64,000 bases of DNA, from NCBI RefSeq assembly GCF_901933205.1, contig NC_044571.1, positions 11,982,420 to 12,046,419 of the forward strand. The letters are read 5' to 3'. Made by a program: the position numbers and the translations under genes. This stretch comes from Camarhynchus parvulus (lineage: Eukaryota > Chordata > Aves > Passeriformes > Thraupidae). The notes beneath the pieces were generated by a model, which saw only the letters and a list, made by a program, of their open reading frames with translations, made no database searches and was not told the origin of the DNA. Below, piece by piece: positions 1-10,286 of the stretch (the first letter of the stretch is position 1; each line of letters opens with the position of its first letter).

Positions 1-2159
1 GCAGAAAGGTCAGTCTTTGGAAAAGTTGCTACTGTTGCTACTAAAGCAGAAATTTAGAAATGTGCAACAATTTTTATGGCATTTATACGACTAAAGACCT
101 CGGAGCAAGTCCTGAATTTCCAAAGGCAGCAGGAATTGAAAGAACAAATCAATAAACAAAATTATACACAATTTGGATTTGTTCTTCATTTGAGGACCAT
201 AAAGAACACAGGAAACTTAGCTTTTCACCATTTTTGACTGTGTTCATACGAACAGCTTTACCTAAAAACAATTTCCAAAATTGTCTCAGTGTGATCAGTA
301 ACGACATAATAAATATTTTTATTTCACTCAAATTTTAAGCTCTAATATGCTCCTGATACCCTTCAGGCAGTAGCTGAAGGTGAGAGTTATGGAAGCTCAG
401 GCAATATAAACCTGCCTGTGTTCATATCAACAGCATCCCTGAACACAAACATGGGCAAGCAATGACTTCACCCACCTGAGCTACCAACTCTGCCCAGCAC
501 TGAAAGTGTTCTCAGTTCAGCCTCCAGAGCTTCTGTCCAGTTTTCATTTCTGCCCTTAAATGTACTAAACACCATCATTATGTCCATAGAGTGAAGGGAA
601 ATTGTAGAAAAATAATCATCTTTACAGAGAAGATAAAAGAACTCAGTGAGCCATTTCAGGTTAACATTATCTGAGGATCTTTGGAAATATTTCATTGAGG
701 AGGCTGGGACAGCCAGAAGGATGCACTCTGTTGTAAGGCTTTCAAAGCATGAGCTGAGACTACATTATAAAGAATTATTAATTCTTTTCTTCTACAGAAT
801 CCCCAAATAAATTAATTTTTTTTTCCTCAGCATAAAACCAATACCTGTGGACTTTCACTCCTAATGCCACATTTCCATCTCCAGTGACTGAGCCTAAGTA
901 CAACACAACACATTGAGAATCCAGCAGAGACAGAAGTCAGTATATATTCAGCAAGTATATGAAATTATACTATTATTTGTTCTTGTCTACAACCAAAGTA
1001 AACAACTCTGATGTGACAAATGAAAAGGTTTTGGCTGCCCAAACAAACAGAGTGTGAGGATAAGGCACAGGCAAGTGCCAGACACTATTGCTATATATTT
1101 TCATTTCTTGATTTAGCTTTCAAGCTTGCTGCTACGTGTCATCCTCAGAAGCATGAATCACCCAGAACATCCAGACATGAAGATCCAAAGTCATATGAAC
1201 AGCAGCAAAATGAATGTATGAGAGCTTTCTACACAGAAGCTTTGAATAATTTCACCTAAATCAAGTGTACTTGTGTAAGCTATTTTCATTTCACAAAAAT
1301 GAGGTTTGCTTTACACATTTTAATTCATACCTCAAACATAAAAGGTAAGCTGAACAAGTTTAAATACATTTCAGACAATTGAAAGTCACTTCTTTTTCAG
1401 CTGGACTATGATGTAACATTCATGTGCCAGAGCCTTTATACAGCACCTCTCACTGCAGATGCAGGAGGGACAGTAGCAGACAGCTCTCTCTCAAACATAT
1501 TTTTTCTTGGTGGTGGACTCATAGAAAAGTCCACTTCATTTGTCAGAAATGCAGAATCTCCACTTTGGCTTGTCTGGCTGCTTCCTCCTATAGCAGGACA
1601 CAGCTTCCAGCTGGGCTGGTGCTGTTTCCTTAATCATCTGCTGTTCTTTATCACCTAGCTTCACCCACAAATTCCCCACTATCTAAATATAGGAATAGCT
1701 ATATAAAAATGTTCAGTTCCATTTATAAATACACGGGCTCAAAACCCTGCCACCAGTTTTACAATACGTAGAGAATGAATGAATATATAAACTATTTATG
1801 AGTAGAAAAACTATATTGTCATTTATGTACCACATTTTCTGGTTTCTATTTTTGTTTCTGCAATCTATTTCAGTCACATTTTTTTCTCCATATCGGGAAA
1901 GAACAAAGAGAACCTGCGAATTCCTGTATTGATTAAACACTTTGTCACATTTTTCATGATGTGGATGAATTAATTTGCAAGCATTTAATATTCAGAGCAG
2001 TTTGAATTAAATAGCTATTTTCTTGACATTTGTTCAGAAACATGACTTCTGCTTATGCTCTTGATGTCTTTGTTAGAGTCAGGTGAAGCTAAAACCTGAG
2101 GGATGGGGAGAGGCTGAAGGTTCATCCAGCAGCTGGGCTAAGCACAGGTACCCACAGGT

Positions 2160-2324
2160 GGGCACACACACAGACATGCACATGCACACACACACAGAGG
2201 AGCTCAAAGGACTGCTGACACACATACAGGAGCTCACAGGGCTGCTCACAATCATACACACACACAGACACAGGAGCTCACAGGACTGCTCACATACACA
2301 CAGGATCTCACAGGGCTGCTCTCA

Positions 2325-2380
<56 letters not shown>

Positions 2381-2428
2381 TGAGCTCAAAGGACTGCTCA
2401 CATACACACACGAGCTCACAGGGCTGCT

Positions 2429-2462
<34 letters not shown>

Positions 2463-2476
2463 ACACACACACACCC
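2160..2476. repeat. Compound CA microsatellite / GAGCTCACAGGGCTGCT minisatellite
   Basis: Long (CA)n tracts, the largest at about 2326-2378 and 2432-2475, alternate with a recurring unit of about 30 bp. Its core reads GAGCTCA(C/A)AGG(A/G)CTGCTCACA and is seen at about 2200, 2228, 2273, 2303, 2382 and 2411. The reading frames across it, rich in His-Thr on one strand and Cys-Val on the other, are repeat translations. The tracts expand the spacer inside each minisatellite unit, so it looks like a minisatellite whose AC-rich part has slipped repeatedly. Confidence 0.9.
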
Positions 2477-2479
2477 ACC

Positions 2480-2830
2480 CCTACACAGATGCCCTGTGCC
2501 TGCTGAAATAATAAAGCGCAGAGCTGTCCCAGCCCAGTGCCTCCCCTCCAGCTGATCAAGTAGATCAGTGGAAGCCAGCCAGTGGAAGACGCACATACAC
2601 AAACAGTGTGGGTGCTTCCAGCCACTGTCTTTAGCCTCTCATCCCAGGAGCTGGCCCAGGAGCTCTGTTTGCCCCAGCTGCTGGCCCTGGCACATGAGGT
2701 TTGCAGTTCCCATCAGCTGCTGGTCCTCAGACAGCTCACCCCGCTCCCCAGCCAGGCCAGCTCAAAGCTCACTACTGTGCACCAACCCCTGCTTAGTGGA
2801 GGCAACACACCCACAGGGAGTGCTGAAATG
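2480..2830. other. GC-richer non-repetitive patch, unidentified
   Basis: This stretch is clearly richer in G+C than the surrounding intron and directly follows the CA minisatellite. It contains AATAATAAAG at 2507-2516. Overlapping reading frames of 87 and 98 codons lack any motif I recognise and have no splice context. It could be the body of an old LTR or nonautonomous element in which the minisatellite sits, but I could not match it. Confidence 0.3.
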
Positions 2831-5800
2831 AACTCCCATTTAATGAGAAGATGGGACAAATTATATAGCTTAAACTAGAGTACCTACCATCAGTATATTT
2901 ACACTGAACAGCATTTTATCTCCTTTCCTTACTATCCTTTTATATTCTACTTCCTTTCTTTCCTGCACATTAGTCTCTCTGTACCTCTGGTTCTTCCCCT
3001 AAATAAGATTCATGCATCCTCAGAATCACTTCAAAAGATCATTTAGCAATATTTTTTACATAAACAAAAAAAGCTTTTCCTCCCTGCATCCCACAGGAAG
3101 CCCCACACACTCTTCAGTCCAAAGGCCTTTCCAGGAGGGAACATCTGCAAGTGCTTGGGTGGTTTTCTTACAGGTCATGGGGATTTGTTACCCATCTCTG
3201 CTTCTCTAACCCCCCACTGAGCCTTTGTGTTTTCCACAATCATCTTCAGGCACTAGAGTGTGACTAACTTGGCACTACATGTGTGATAGCAGACAAGGTA
3301 TCAGTGTATTCATTTTTAAACAAAGACCTTCAGACAGTTCTCAAAGATCATACAGGGTAACACTCTTGACAAGTTACTGATTTCTTCCCAGTATCCCTTG
3401 TTTTCCTAGCTGGGTCTTTCCTTGCCTGTCTTTATAAATACTCTCCTCTGCTCACTTAGTCACTTTCCTGGCAAAGATCCCATCAGGTTTCTCTCTAAGA
3501 TTTTTTTTTGAGAAGCGTTCACTCCTTTCTTTGCTACTTAATCTAAACACTTCAAAATCACAGCATGTTGTGGCAAAAGTAGTCAGTTTGTGAGTGTAAG
3601 CATAACTACTTTTGAATGCTTCATATCCTGGTAATATTGTTTTCTAAGGATTTTCTGAAACTTTCTATAATCCAAAGCAAGTGCACACAAAATGTCTAAT
3701 CAGTTTCTGCATCTTCCCAAAAAATTTTGAAATACAACTTCTATTTTCTTCAACTTCAGGTTTACAGCAGTATTTCTTCTACCAGGTTTTCTCTGAAGTT
3801 TTAATTTCCTTTACCTACCATTTTTACCCCTATTTTAATATATTTCAACCACGATTTTGTCTACACTATGTAAGCATTATATTTATATCAGTATGTAAAT
3901 AATTATAAACATATGGATAATGTACCAATATAAATTCCTTAAATCCTAGATATTCTCAAAATGGGTTTTTTTGTGTTTTCAAGAAAAAAGATCCAGAAAT
4001 ATTTATCTCCTCAGCTAATCCATTTTGGAGCTACTACAAACAAAACAAATATAAAATATTATCAAAAATGCCAGATAAAATTTCAGGATAGAGTAATTAC
4101 AAACAAAATAACTGTTCTGTGAGGAGGGACTGAAAGCACACAAAAATCAGAAAAGCCTTTTTCTTTCTGAGCCACTTAGGAGTTGTTTGTTTTTTAACAG
4201 GGCTTGTTATGGGAAATCTTCCATTGTAATTATGCATCAGCAACTGTTACTACAAAATACTGATGCTTTCTATATATTTTTCCCTTTCCTCTTTTATTTT
4301 GAGGATAAAAATAACTCATAAATATTTCAATTTGCAGTTTCTGAAAGATGAAGAGCAACAGTGAAATGCTGAGGTCTTCAAGAGGACAAATTGTAGTACA
4401 CCAAAGAAACTATCCAAGGAAAGTGGTTTTTTTAAACTGTACAAGACACTCAAGTGACACAAATGTTTAGAGGAACATGACTTTGAAGCCCTCATATTAT
4501 ATTCTGCTTCCTTTATCTGCAGGTTGAAACGTATGAGATAATCTTGATACTATTAAGAACAACAGCAGAAGCCCTAAAGACTTCAATCTACAGAGGGAGA
4601 TTTTTCCATGTTACAATTTCCTGCTCATTGGTGTTAGTGACAACATTGTTATGGTTATTATAAAATGTGTTGACAACAAAATATTTGGCCCTTAAGAATT
4701 TATTTGCACCATCTTTAAGGGTTCACATAAAGTTACCAAGTTTTCTGCTATTTTAATAAATCATTTTCTAAATAGATAATTTTTGAATATGTCACAAAAT
4801 ACGAATTACTGTAGTACAGTTGTTAATCAAGTGCACACATATCTGTATATTGAAATGTAAATTACCTCAGAAATGAAAGCTATGCTATCAGAAGTGGAAC
4901 AATAAACAGAAGTTTTCTATGTTTTATATATGTTTGAAGCAGAAAATGAATTAGCTTGTTTGTCCTAAAGTCAAAACATCTGAAACATGGGAGTTTTATG
5001 TGGAAGGCCAGGACTCAAAAATACATTCAAATATATTGCAACATAAAGGTAAGCAGCAATTTTGATGTATGATAGCTCTGATAAGCATCAGGGTTACTCC
5101 AGGATCCCTTTACCATGAAAACCACCCAGCCTATTAGTTTTTAAAATGAAATATTTATAAAACCAGTTGCTTTCACACAGTTTTAAGATACTCATAGGAA
5201 ACCAGTATCAGAATAGCTTTCCTGGATTCATATGTGTTTTTTTTTAGTTTTTCAGCTATTTCACAATGCATACTAATGATATTACTCTTTCACAGTAATC
5301 AAACTGCAAAAAACCATAACAAACCAAAACCAAACTTGTACTGAAAAGTACCACTGGCACATGAATTTTATCTGTGACAGCACGATAAAGGTTCAGTAGA
5401 AATAAAATATTTGGTAGTTCCTTATTCCTGCTCAGACCTAAACCAAACCAGTAGGATGCATTAATACCACAAATTGTGGGGTTTGTGTGTATTCTTCCTT
5501 CAGAGCATCAGCACACACAATTATCCAAACGAGATGTGTACTTGAAGGAAAAGCAATATCCAGTGGTTATACTGGTTTAGAAATAATTGAGGCTATGTCA
5601 CTATCTATAAGATAGTCCCAGAAAGCTCTTGAATTTTGGGGAATGTCCCTCTGTTTTAAATGTATTGCAAGCTATCATTTCCAGAGAACCAAGATTAGAC
5701 ACATAAAAACAAGTCTGGTTTGGGAAGATTTTACTTATTTGAGCAGATTTTCTCAATTTTTGTGCAAGCTAATACAGCTTCATGTCAGGAGTTATGAATC

Positions 5801-6576
5801 TCCCTGCAGAGAACAGAATTGAATTTTTTTTTTTTCTGGTGGGGAAAAGCTGTGCAATGGAGTTCTGTTCCTGTATCAGCTCAATGACAGCTCATCATTA
5901 CTTTGTGACTGAAGGCTGTGCTGAGCACTTGGTAGAACTGAGCTTATTCTGTTGACAAAGCAGAATTTTGTCACAATCTTCAGTAATGCCCAGCCAGAGG
6001 AGGGATAGGCTGCCTGTTCCAGCCCACAGATTCCTCCAAGACACCTCCCTGGTGTAGCTCCCTGCACAGCTAGACTCAAGTCTCACGTAAAAATATCAGT
6101 GGTGGTTTCAGCCAGAAAGATGGTTTTTGATATTCAAAAGCAGAGGGAAGTCCCTACAGCAGCATGCAACATATGCACATTTATGTAGAGATACTTCATG
6201 TTTTAAAACTAGCGGAATTTTAAAAAATTTCTTTATAAAGAAATTGATTATTTCTTTGCCTTGATTATATCATTAAAACAAAAAAGTAGCAAGTCCCTGA
6301 CTTTAATGATTACTTTAGCTGTACCTGTGTACTTACATTATAAGTTATTAGCTATATGATTATACTTTACTTTTCATTGTGAACTTAACTAATTTACATG
6401 TCTAGTATAGAATAGTGTTTCCCAACACTTGACATTTCAGACTATGAGACATGGCTTCAATGCTTTCAAACATTATTCTCAATTACAAAATCTCATTGGA
6501 TGGGTTGAAATTCAGAGATGTTGCTATGAGGCATGCCATGGAGAGCCCCTGCATGCAGCATGGTGTAATCTGACAG

Positions 6577-6636
6577 AGGAAAGAAAAAGGGAAAAAAAGA
6601 AAAAGAGAAAAAAAAAAGAAAAAGAGAAAAAAAGAA
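6577..6636. repeat. Polypurine A/G-rich low-complexity tract
   Basis: This is a (GAAAAA)n-like purine-only run of about 60 bp. The Lys/Arg-rich reading frame across it is a low-complexity translation, not a gene. Confidence 0.8.
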
Positions 6637-7366
6637 GCTACTTCAGGGCAGAGAGAAAGTCACATCATTTTCCTCAATGTTCCCAAGGCTACTGAGGCCC
6701 TCAAGTTAAAATACAGTCATGAAGAGATCCTGTATATCAAGTGTAGCTCAGAACAGAAGGGAGATGTTATATAATCCCTATATCGTCTCTCCTCCCTGAG
6801 AGACGACAAAAAAATCCCTGAATAAGATTGTTTTTGTGGGGAAACTGTCAGATCTGACTACAGCACCACTAAAATATCATTCTTTTATCACTTGCCCTCA
6901 TTTCAGTTTTAATAAGCTCTCTTGGCTCTCTTATCTTTTTATGTTCACTCCAGAGCAATTAAACAGAAATGCAAATGTCATACTCATTTTTATAACAGTG
7001 TCTCTTATAAAACTGCAATGAAGACAGCAAATTATATATCTGTTGAATGATCTATCTTCTTTTTGTCAACAAAATCTAGGCAATATGAAGAAAATGCCTC
7101 TATATGTACTACATGTGTGTTTGCATGTTTTATGAACATGGGAAGATTTTTGGTTACAATTCTAGCACAATTCTAAGGAAACATTAGACTTTGAAAGCTC
7201 AAATTGGTTAAATCAGGCAGGGAGAGAGTTTATGAATATTCAGTTTGGATATCAAAACAGCTGCTCTATTTGACCATTATAAAAATTATTAACTTTTTTA
7301 TTCACTGAATAGAAATATCCAGTAAAGTGATATTGTATTCACACATATCTGATAACCACCTTAATC

Positions 7367-7395
7367 CAGATGTATTTCATAGAGCCATCTTCCCT
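7367..7395 (+). repeat. 29-bp direct repeat, copy 1
   Basis: This is an intronic copy of a 29-bp sequence starting CAGATGTATTTCATAGAGCC and ending CATCTTCCCT. An identical copy occurs at 8869-8897, exactly between the cytochrome b NUMT and the LTR remainder. Flanks of the two copies differ. Confidence 0.9.
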
Positions 7396-8099
7396 CTTTA
7401 AAGAGAAATCTCACCAAAGAGGAAAATAAAAAAGGAAGAAAATTCAGATTTATTTTTCTCTGTTTGTCTCTGAAACCAATCCAGCAATCCAATGGAGACA
7501 CAGAGAGTATAGCACACAAAATAATTCAGTAAGCATCCATCTTGAACAATGAACAACATGCTGTCACAATGACAACATCAGATCACTGCCACCAGTAGAA
7601 AAAAATCTCCCCCAAAACTAAGTGGGGTATACTTTGCCACTAGAAGTTTTCTGACACAGAATGCCATCCATCTTCTGCTCAGGTATTTGCCTGTGACCTC
7701 AGCCAAAGGCAGCTAAGTGTTTCACACTCTGCAATACATGTACCTCATCATCTGTGAAGTGTAAAAGTGTTATTTTGCAGAGGAGGAACTGAAACAGAAA
7801 GACTACTTCCCCACTCCTCACAAATTGCAATATGACAAAATATCACAAAAATAATTTAAATCCAGGCCTAAACATTTACCCTCCAAAATCAAACTTATTT
7901 CTAAATTAACACACCACAGGATGAAAAAGCCAGAAAGAATACATTAAAAAAAAAGCTACCTTCTTACTTTATTTGCAGCATCCTTGTGACTGTATTGTTT
8001 TTTCCTCCACTTGTTCCATCTTTATACAAACTATTCACAGCCATGTGTAAGAACAGGGTGGTAACATCAGGAAAATAGCAGGAGTGAAATCAAGATGCA

Positions 8100-8470
8100 G
8101 ATAGACTAAATAGCAGGGACTGTGGCAAGCAGCAGACAGCTGAGGAGAAGGGCAGGTAGATTAGAAGAACCAGACAAAATAAAGGGCTCTGTTGGGTTTC
8201 TATGGTAAGGTGTCAGCAGCAGAGGGCTGCAGAGGTGGCCTGTGTGAGAAGAGACCAGGGCTGACACATCAGACAGACTCAGCTCCAGCCACCTCTCATA
8301 GATCTGCCTCAGGACGCAGCTGAGCTCAGCTGCCAAGCAGGCCATGTTCCTAGGAAAGCTTGTTTAAGAATGAATTTCAGAAAAAAAACCACAGTGCAAC
8401 TGCTGTGGGACAGGATTTTGAGAAAACTGGAAGAAACAGCCTTGCAGACTCTAAGCATGGTGGAAAATGG
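8100..8470 (-). mobile_element. ERV LTR, antisense, distal segment (interrupted by NUMT)
   Basis: This is the 3'-most part (on the minus strand) of an old LTR whose other pieces lie at 8898-9094 and 9750-10286. Phrases such as CAGGCCATGTTCCTAGGAAA, the CAACTGCTGTGGGACAGG block and AACAGCCTTGCAGAC are ones I associate with a passerine ERV LTR family. A second copy of the family, covering its 5' half in the opposite orientation, is at 59619-60080. The outer boundary near 8100 is uncertain. The family assignment rests on recall, not a search. Confidence 0.6.
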
Positions 8471-8864
8471 AGGGGTGACTAGTGGGTTAGCTGGTGTAAA
8501 GTTTTCTGGGTCTCCTAGGAGGTTGGGGGAGAATAGGGCCAGGGAGACAAGTAGGGAAAGTATTAGTAAGAATCCTAGAATATCTTAGTATAGTATGGGT
8601 GGAAGGGGATTTTGTCGCAGTCTGAGGAGATGCCTAGTGGGTTATTTGATCCTGTTTCACAGAGGAAGGTGAGATGGATGAGTGTGAGGCCTACGATGAC
8701 AAATGGGAGGAGGAAATGAAGGGCAAAGAATTGAGTTAGTGTGAGGTTATGGACAGAGAACCCGCCTCAGGCCCATTCGACTAGTGTTTGTCCAATGTAG
8801 GGGATAGCTGAGAATAGGTTTGTAGTTACAGTAGCCCCTCAGAATGACATTTGACCTCATGGTA
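8470..8864 (-). pseudogene. NUMT: nuclear copy of mitochondrial cytochrome b fragment
   Basis: Read on the minus strand with the vertebrate mitochondrial code, this 395-bp segment gives a central part of avian cytochrome b. Visible in order are [61 protein letters not shown] and, after a frame break, [18 protein letters not shown]. These correspond to roughly residues 130-265 of the protein. Several TGA codons, Trp in mitochondria, would be stops in the nucleus. The frame is broken near 8585-8600, where about four bases are missing between HPYY and the DILGF-equivalent. The His of the conserved HLTFLHE is a Cys here. It is therefore a dead insertion in the same transcriptional orientation as IL1RAPL1. 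It begins at a GGAGGGG shared with the adjoining LTR and ends next to a 29-bp filler repeat. Confidence 0.93.
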
Positions 8865-8868
8865 TTCA

Positions 8869-8897
8869 CAGATGTATTTCATAGAGCCATCTTCCCT
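8869..8897 (+). repeat. 29-bp direct repeat, copy 2, at NUMT-LTR junction
   Basis: It is a perfect match to 7367-7395. It sits at the right-hand NUMT junction and belongs neither to cytochrome b nor to the LTR. I infer it is filler DNA copied from nearby during break repair. Confidence 0.85.
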
Positions 8898-9094
8898 GAA
8901 GCAGAGAACCCCCTGCAGATGACCGTGGTGACACAGGCTGTCTCCCTGCATCTCACAGAGGATCATGTTGGAGCACATAACCACCTGCAGCCCATGGAGG
9001 GCCCCATGCTGGAGCACAATCCATGAAGGAAGCTGCAGCCTGGGGAGATCCTGTGCAGAAGCAGGTTTTCTGGCAGGAGCTGCATTTCATGGGG
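8898..9094 (-). mobile_element. ERV LTR, antisense, middle segment
   Basis: This continues the old antisense LTR after the NUMT and filler. It shows the family's internal pattern of repeated phrases (CCTGCAGCCCATGGAGG, CATGCTGGAGCAC, GCTGCAGCCTGG). The segment ends at the ATGGGG that serves as left target duplication of the inserted solo LTR. Confidence 0.75.
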
Positions 9095-9749
9095 TGTTGG
9101 GAAGGATGAAAGTTTGACAACAAAGTCTCAAAGATATGTATGTTAGCAGAAAGATTTTTAAATGTAGAGTCCGATGAAGGAATAGAGATGGAAGCAAGTT
9201 TTGATATAGAAGAAAAGAATTGCTGAGCCAGTCTTACTGGCTAACCAAGGAGGCAAAGGGTGTGTTAGTTAGAAGGGGTTTTTATGGCTTAGAGCAAAGG
9301 ATAAACCCACCTCAAACAAGAAGATGTTTTTACCAAGCAGAAAGATAGCACAGGCAAACAAGTCTGCAAAGTTGCAAGTAGAAAAAAGGTCTCAGAATTT
9401 TCGACTGAAAGAAAACTGAATAACAATTTCTAGCTTAAACTGTAATGTACTAACTTTTAGTGATTGGAGAATAGCAATATGAATATGGTGATTATAGTAG
9501 TTATGATAGGCTATAGATAAAAGTGAAGGTATAGATTGGTTCTACTGTATTAAGATGCTCAGCAAAGAAAAGTATAAAATGCATCGTAACCAAAACCAAA
9601 GGGTCTCCAGGCCTGCCTGCAGCTGGAGCTGACAGCTGTAGGCACAGGCTCTGTCACCCACGACCCTGGACTGCTGTAACCTCTTGGATGGAATAAACTG
9701 CATTTTGGAGAGCCCCTGGAGTCCTACATCTCTCATTTAGGCTTTTACA
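9095..9749 (+). mobile_element. Solo ERV LTR with 6-bp target-site duplication
   Basis: The 655-bp element begins TGTTGGGAAGG and ends GGCTTTTACA (TG...CA) and is flanked on both sides by ATGGGG (9089-9094 and 9750-9755). A TATA-like AGTATAAAATGC lies at about 9569 and a poly(A) signal AATAAA in GGATGGAATAAACTGC at about 9690, giving a plus orientation with a U3-R-U5 layout. No internal gag/pol lies next to it, so it is a solo LTR left by recombination. A 6-bp duplication is typical of class II (ERVK-like) elements. It landed inside the older antisense LTR, which continues directly on both sides. Confidence 0.88.
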
Positions 9750-9755
9750 ATGGGG

Positions 9756-10286
9756 GACCCATGCTAAAGCAATCTGTTCCTGAAGGCCTGTACCCTGTGG
9801 AAAAGACCCATGGGAAGTAAATCCTGAAGAACCACAGCCCACAGAAGAAGCCCCAACATTGGGTATCCACATGAAAGACTGTATCCCATGGAAGGGGCCC
9901 CACACTGGAGCAGGGTAAAGGTGTGAGGAAGGAGTGGCAAAGATGAACTGCTATGGACTGACAGCAACCCTCATTTCTCATTCCCCTGTGCCACACTGGA
10001 TTGGTGGAGATGAGACAGAGGACTTGAGAAAGAGGAATGACATTGAGGCTGGGGAAAAAGAGGAAACTGGGGGAAGCTGTTCTTAGTTTTGCCTTTTTTT
10101 CTCCCAATCCTACATTTAATTTTCCCCTGGTCAAGTCTGATTTTCCCATGAAGGCAAATGATTTCCCTGTTTCTATATTAACCCACAAGCTTTTTCATCT
10201 TATTTTTCCTCCCATCCTGTTGAGAGAGGGGAGTGTGAGAGCAGTTGGGTGGGCATGTGGCAGCCAGCCAAGTTTAACACACCACA
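9756..10286 (-). mobile_element. ERV LTR, antisense, 5' segment
   Basis: This is the 5' end of the old LTR on the minus strand, starting TGTGGTGTGTTAAAC at 10286. It aligns by eye with the copy that starts at 59619 (TGTGGTGGGTTAACCCC). Phrases such as CCCACACTGGAGCAGGG, GGACTGACAGCAACCC and TTCCCCTGGTCAAGTCTG fit the family in antisense. The reading frames in this stretch are incidental. Confidence 0.85.

Noticed and set aside
2083..2602. His-Thr and Cys-Val repeat proteins on both strands
   Set aside because: These are translations of the CA minisatellite, with no conserved flanking domain.
9745..10188. 147-codon minus-strand frame
   Set aside because: It lies within the old antisense LTR, with no retroviral protein motif.
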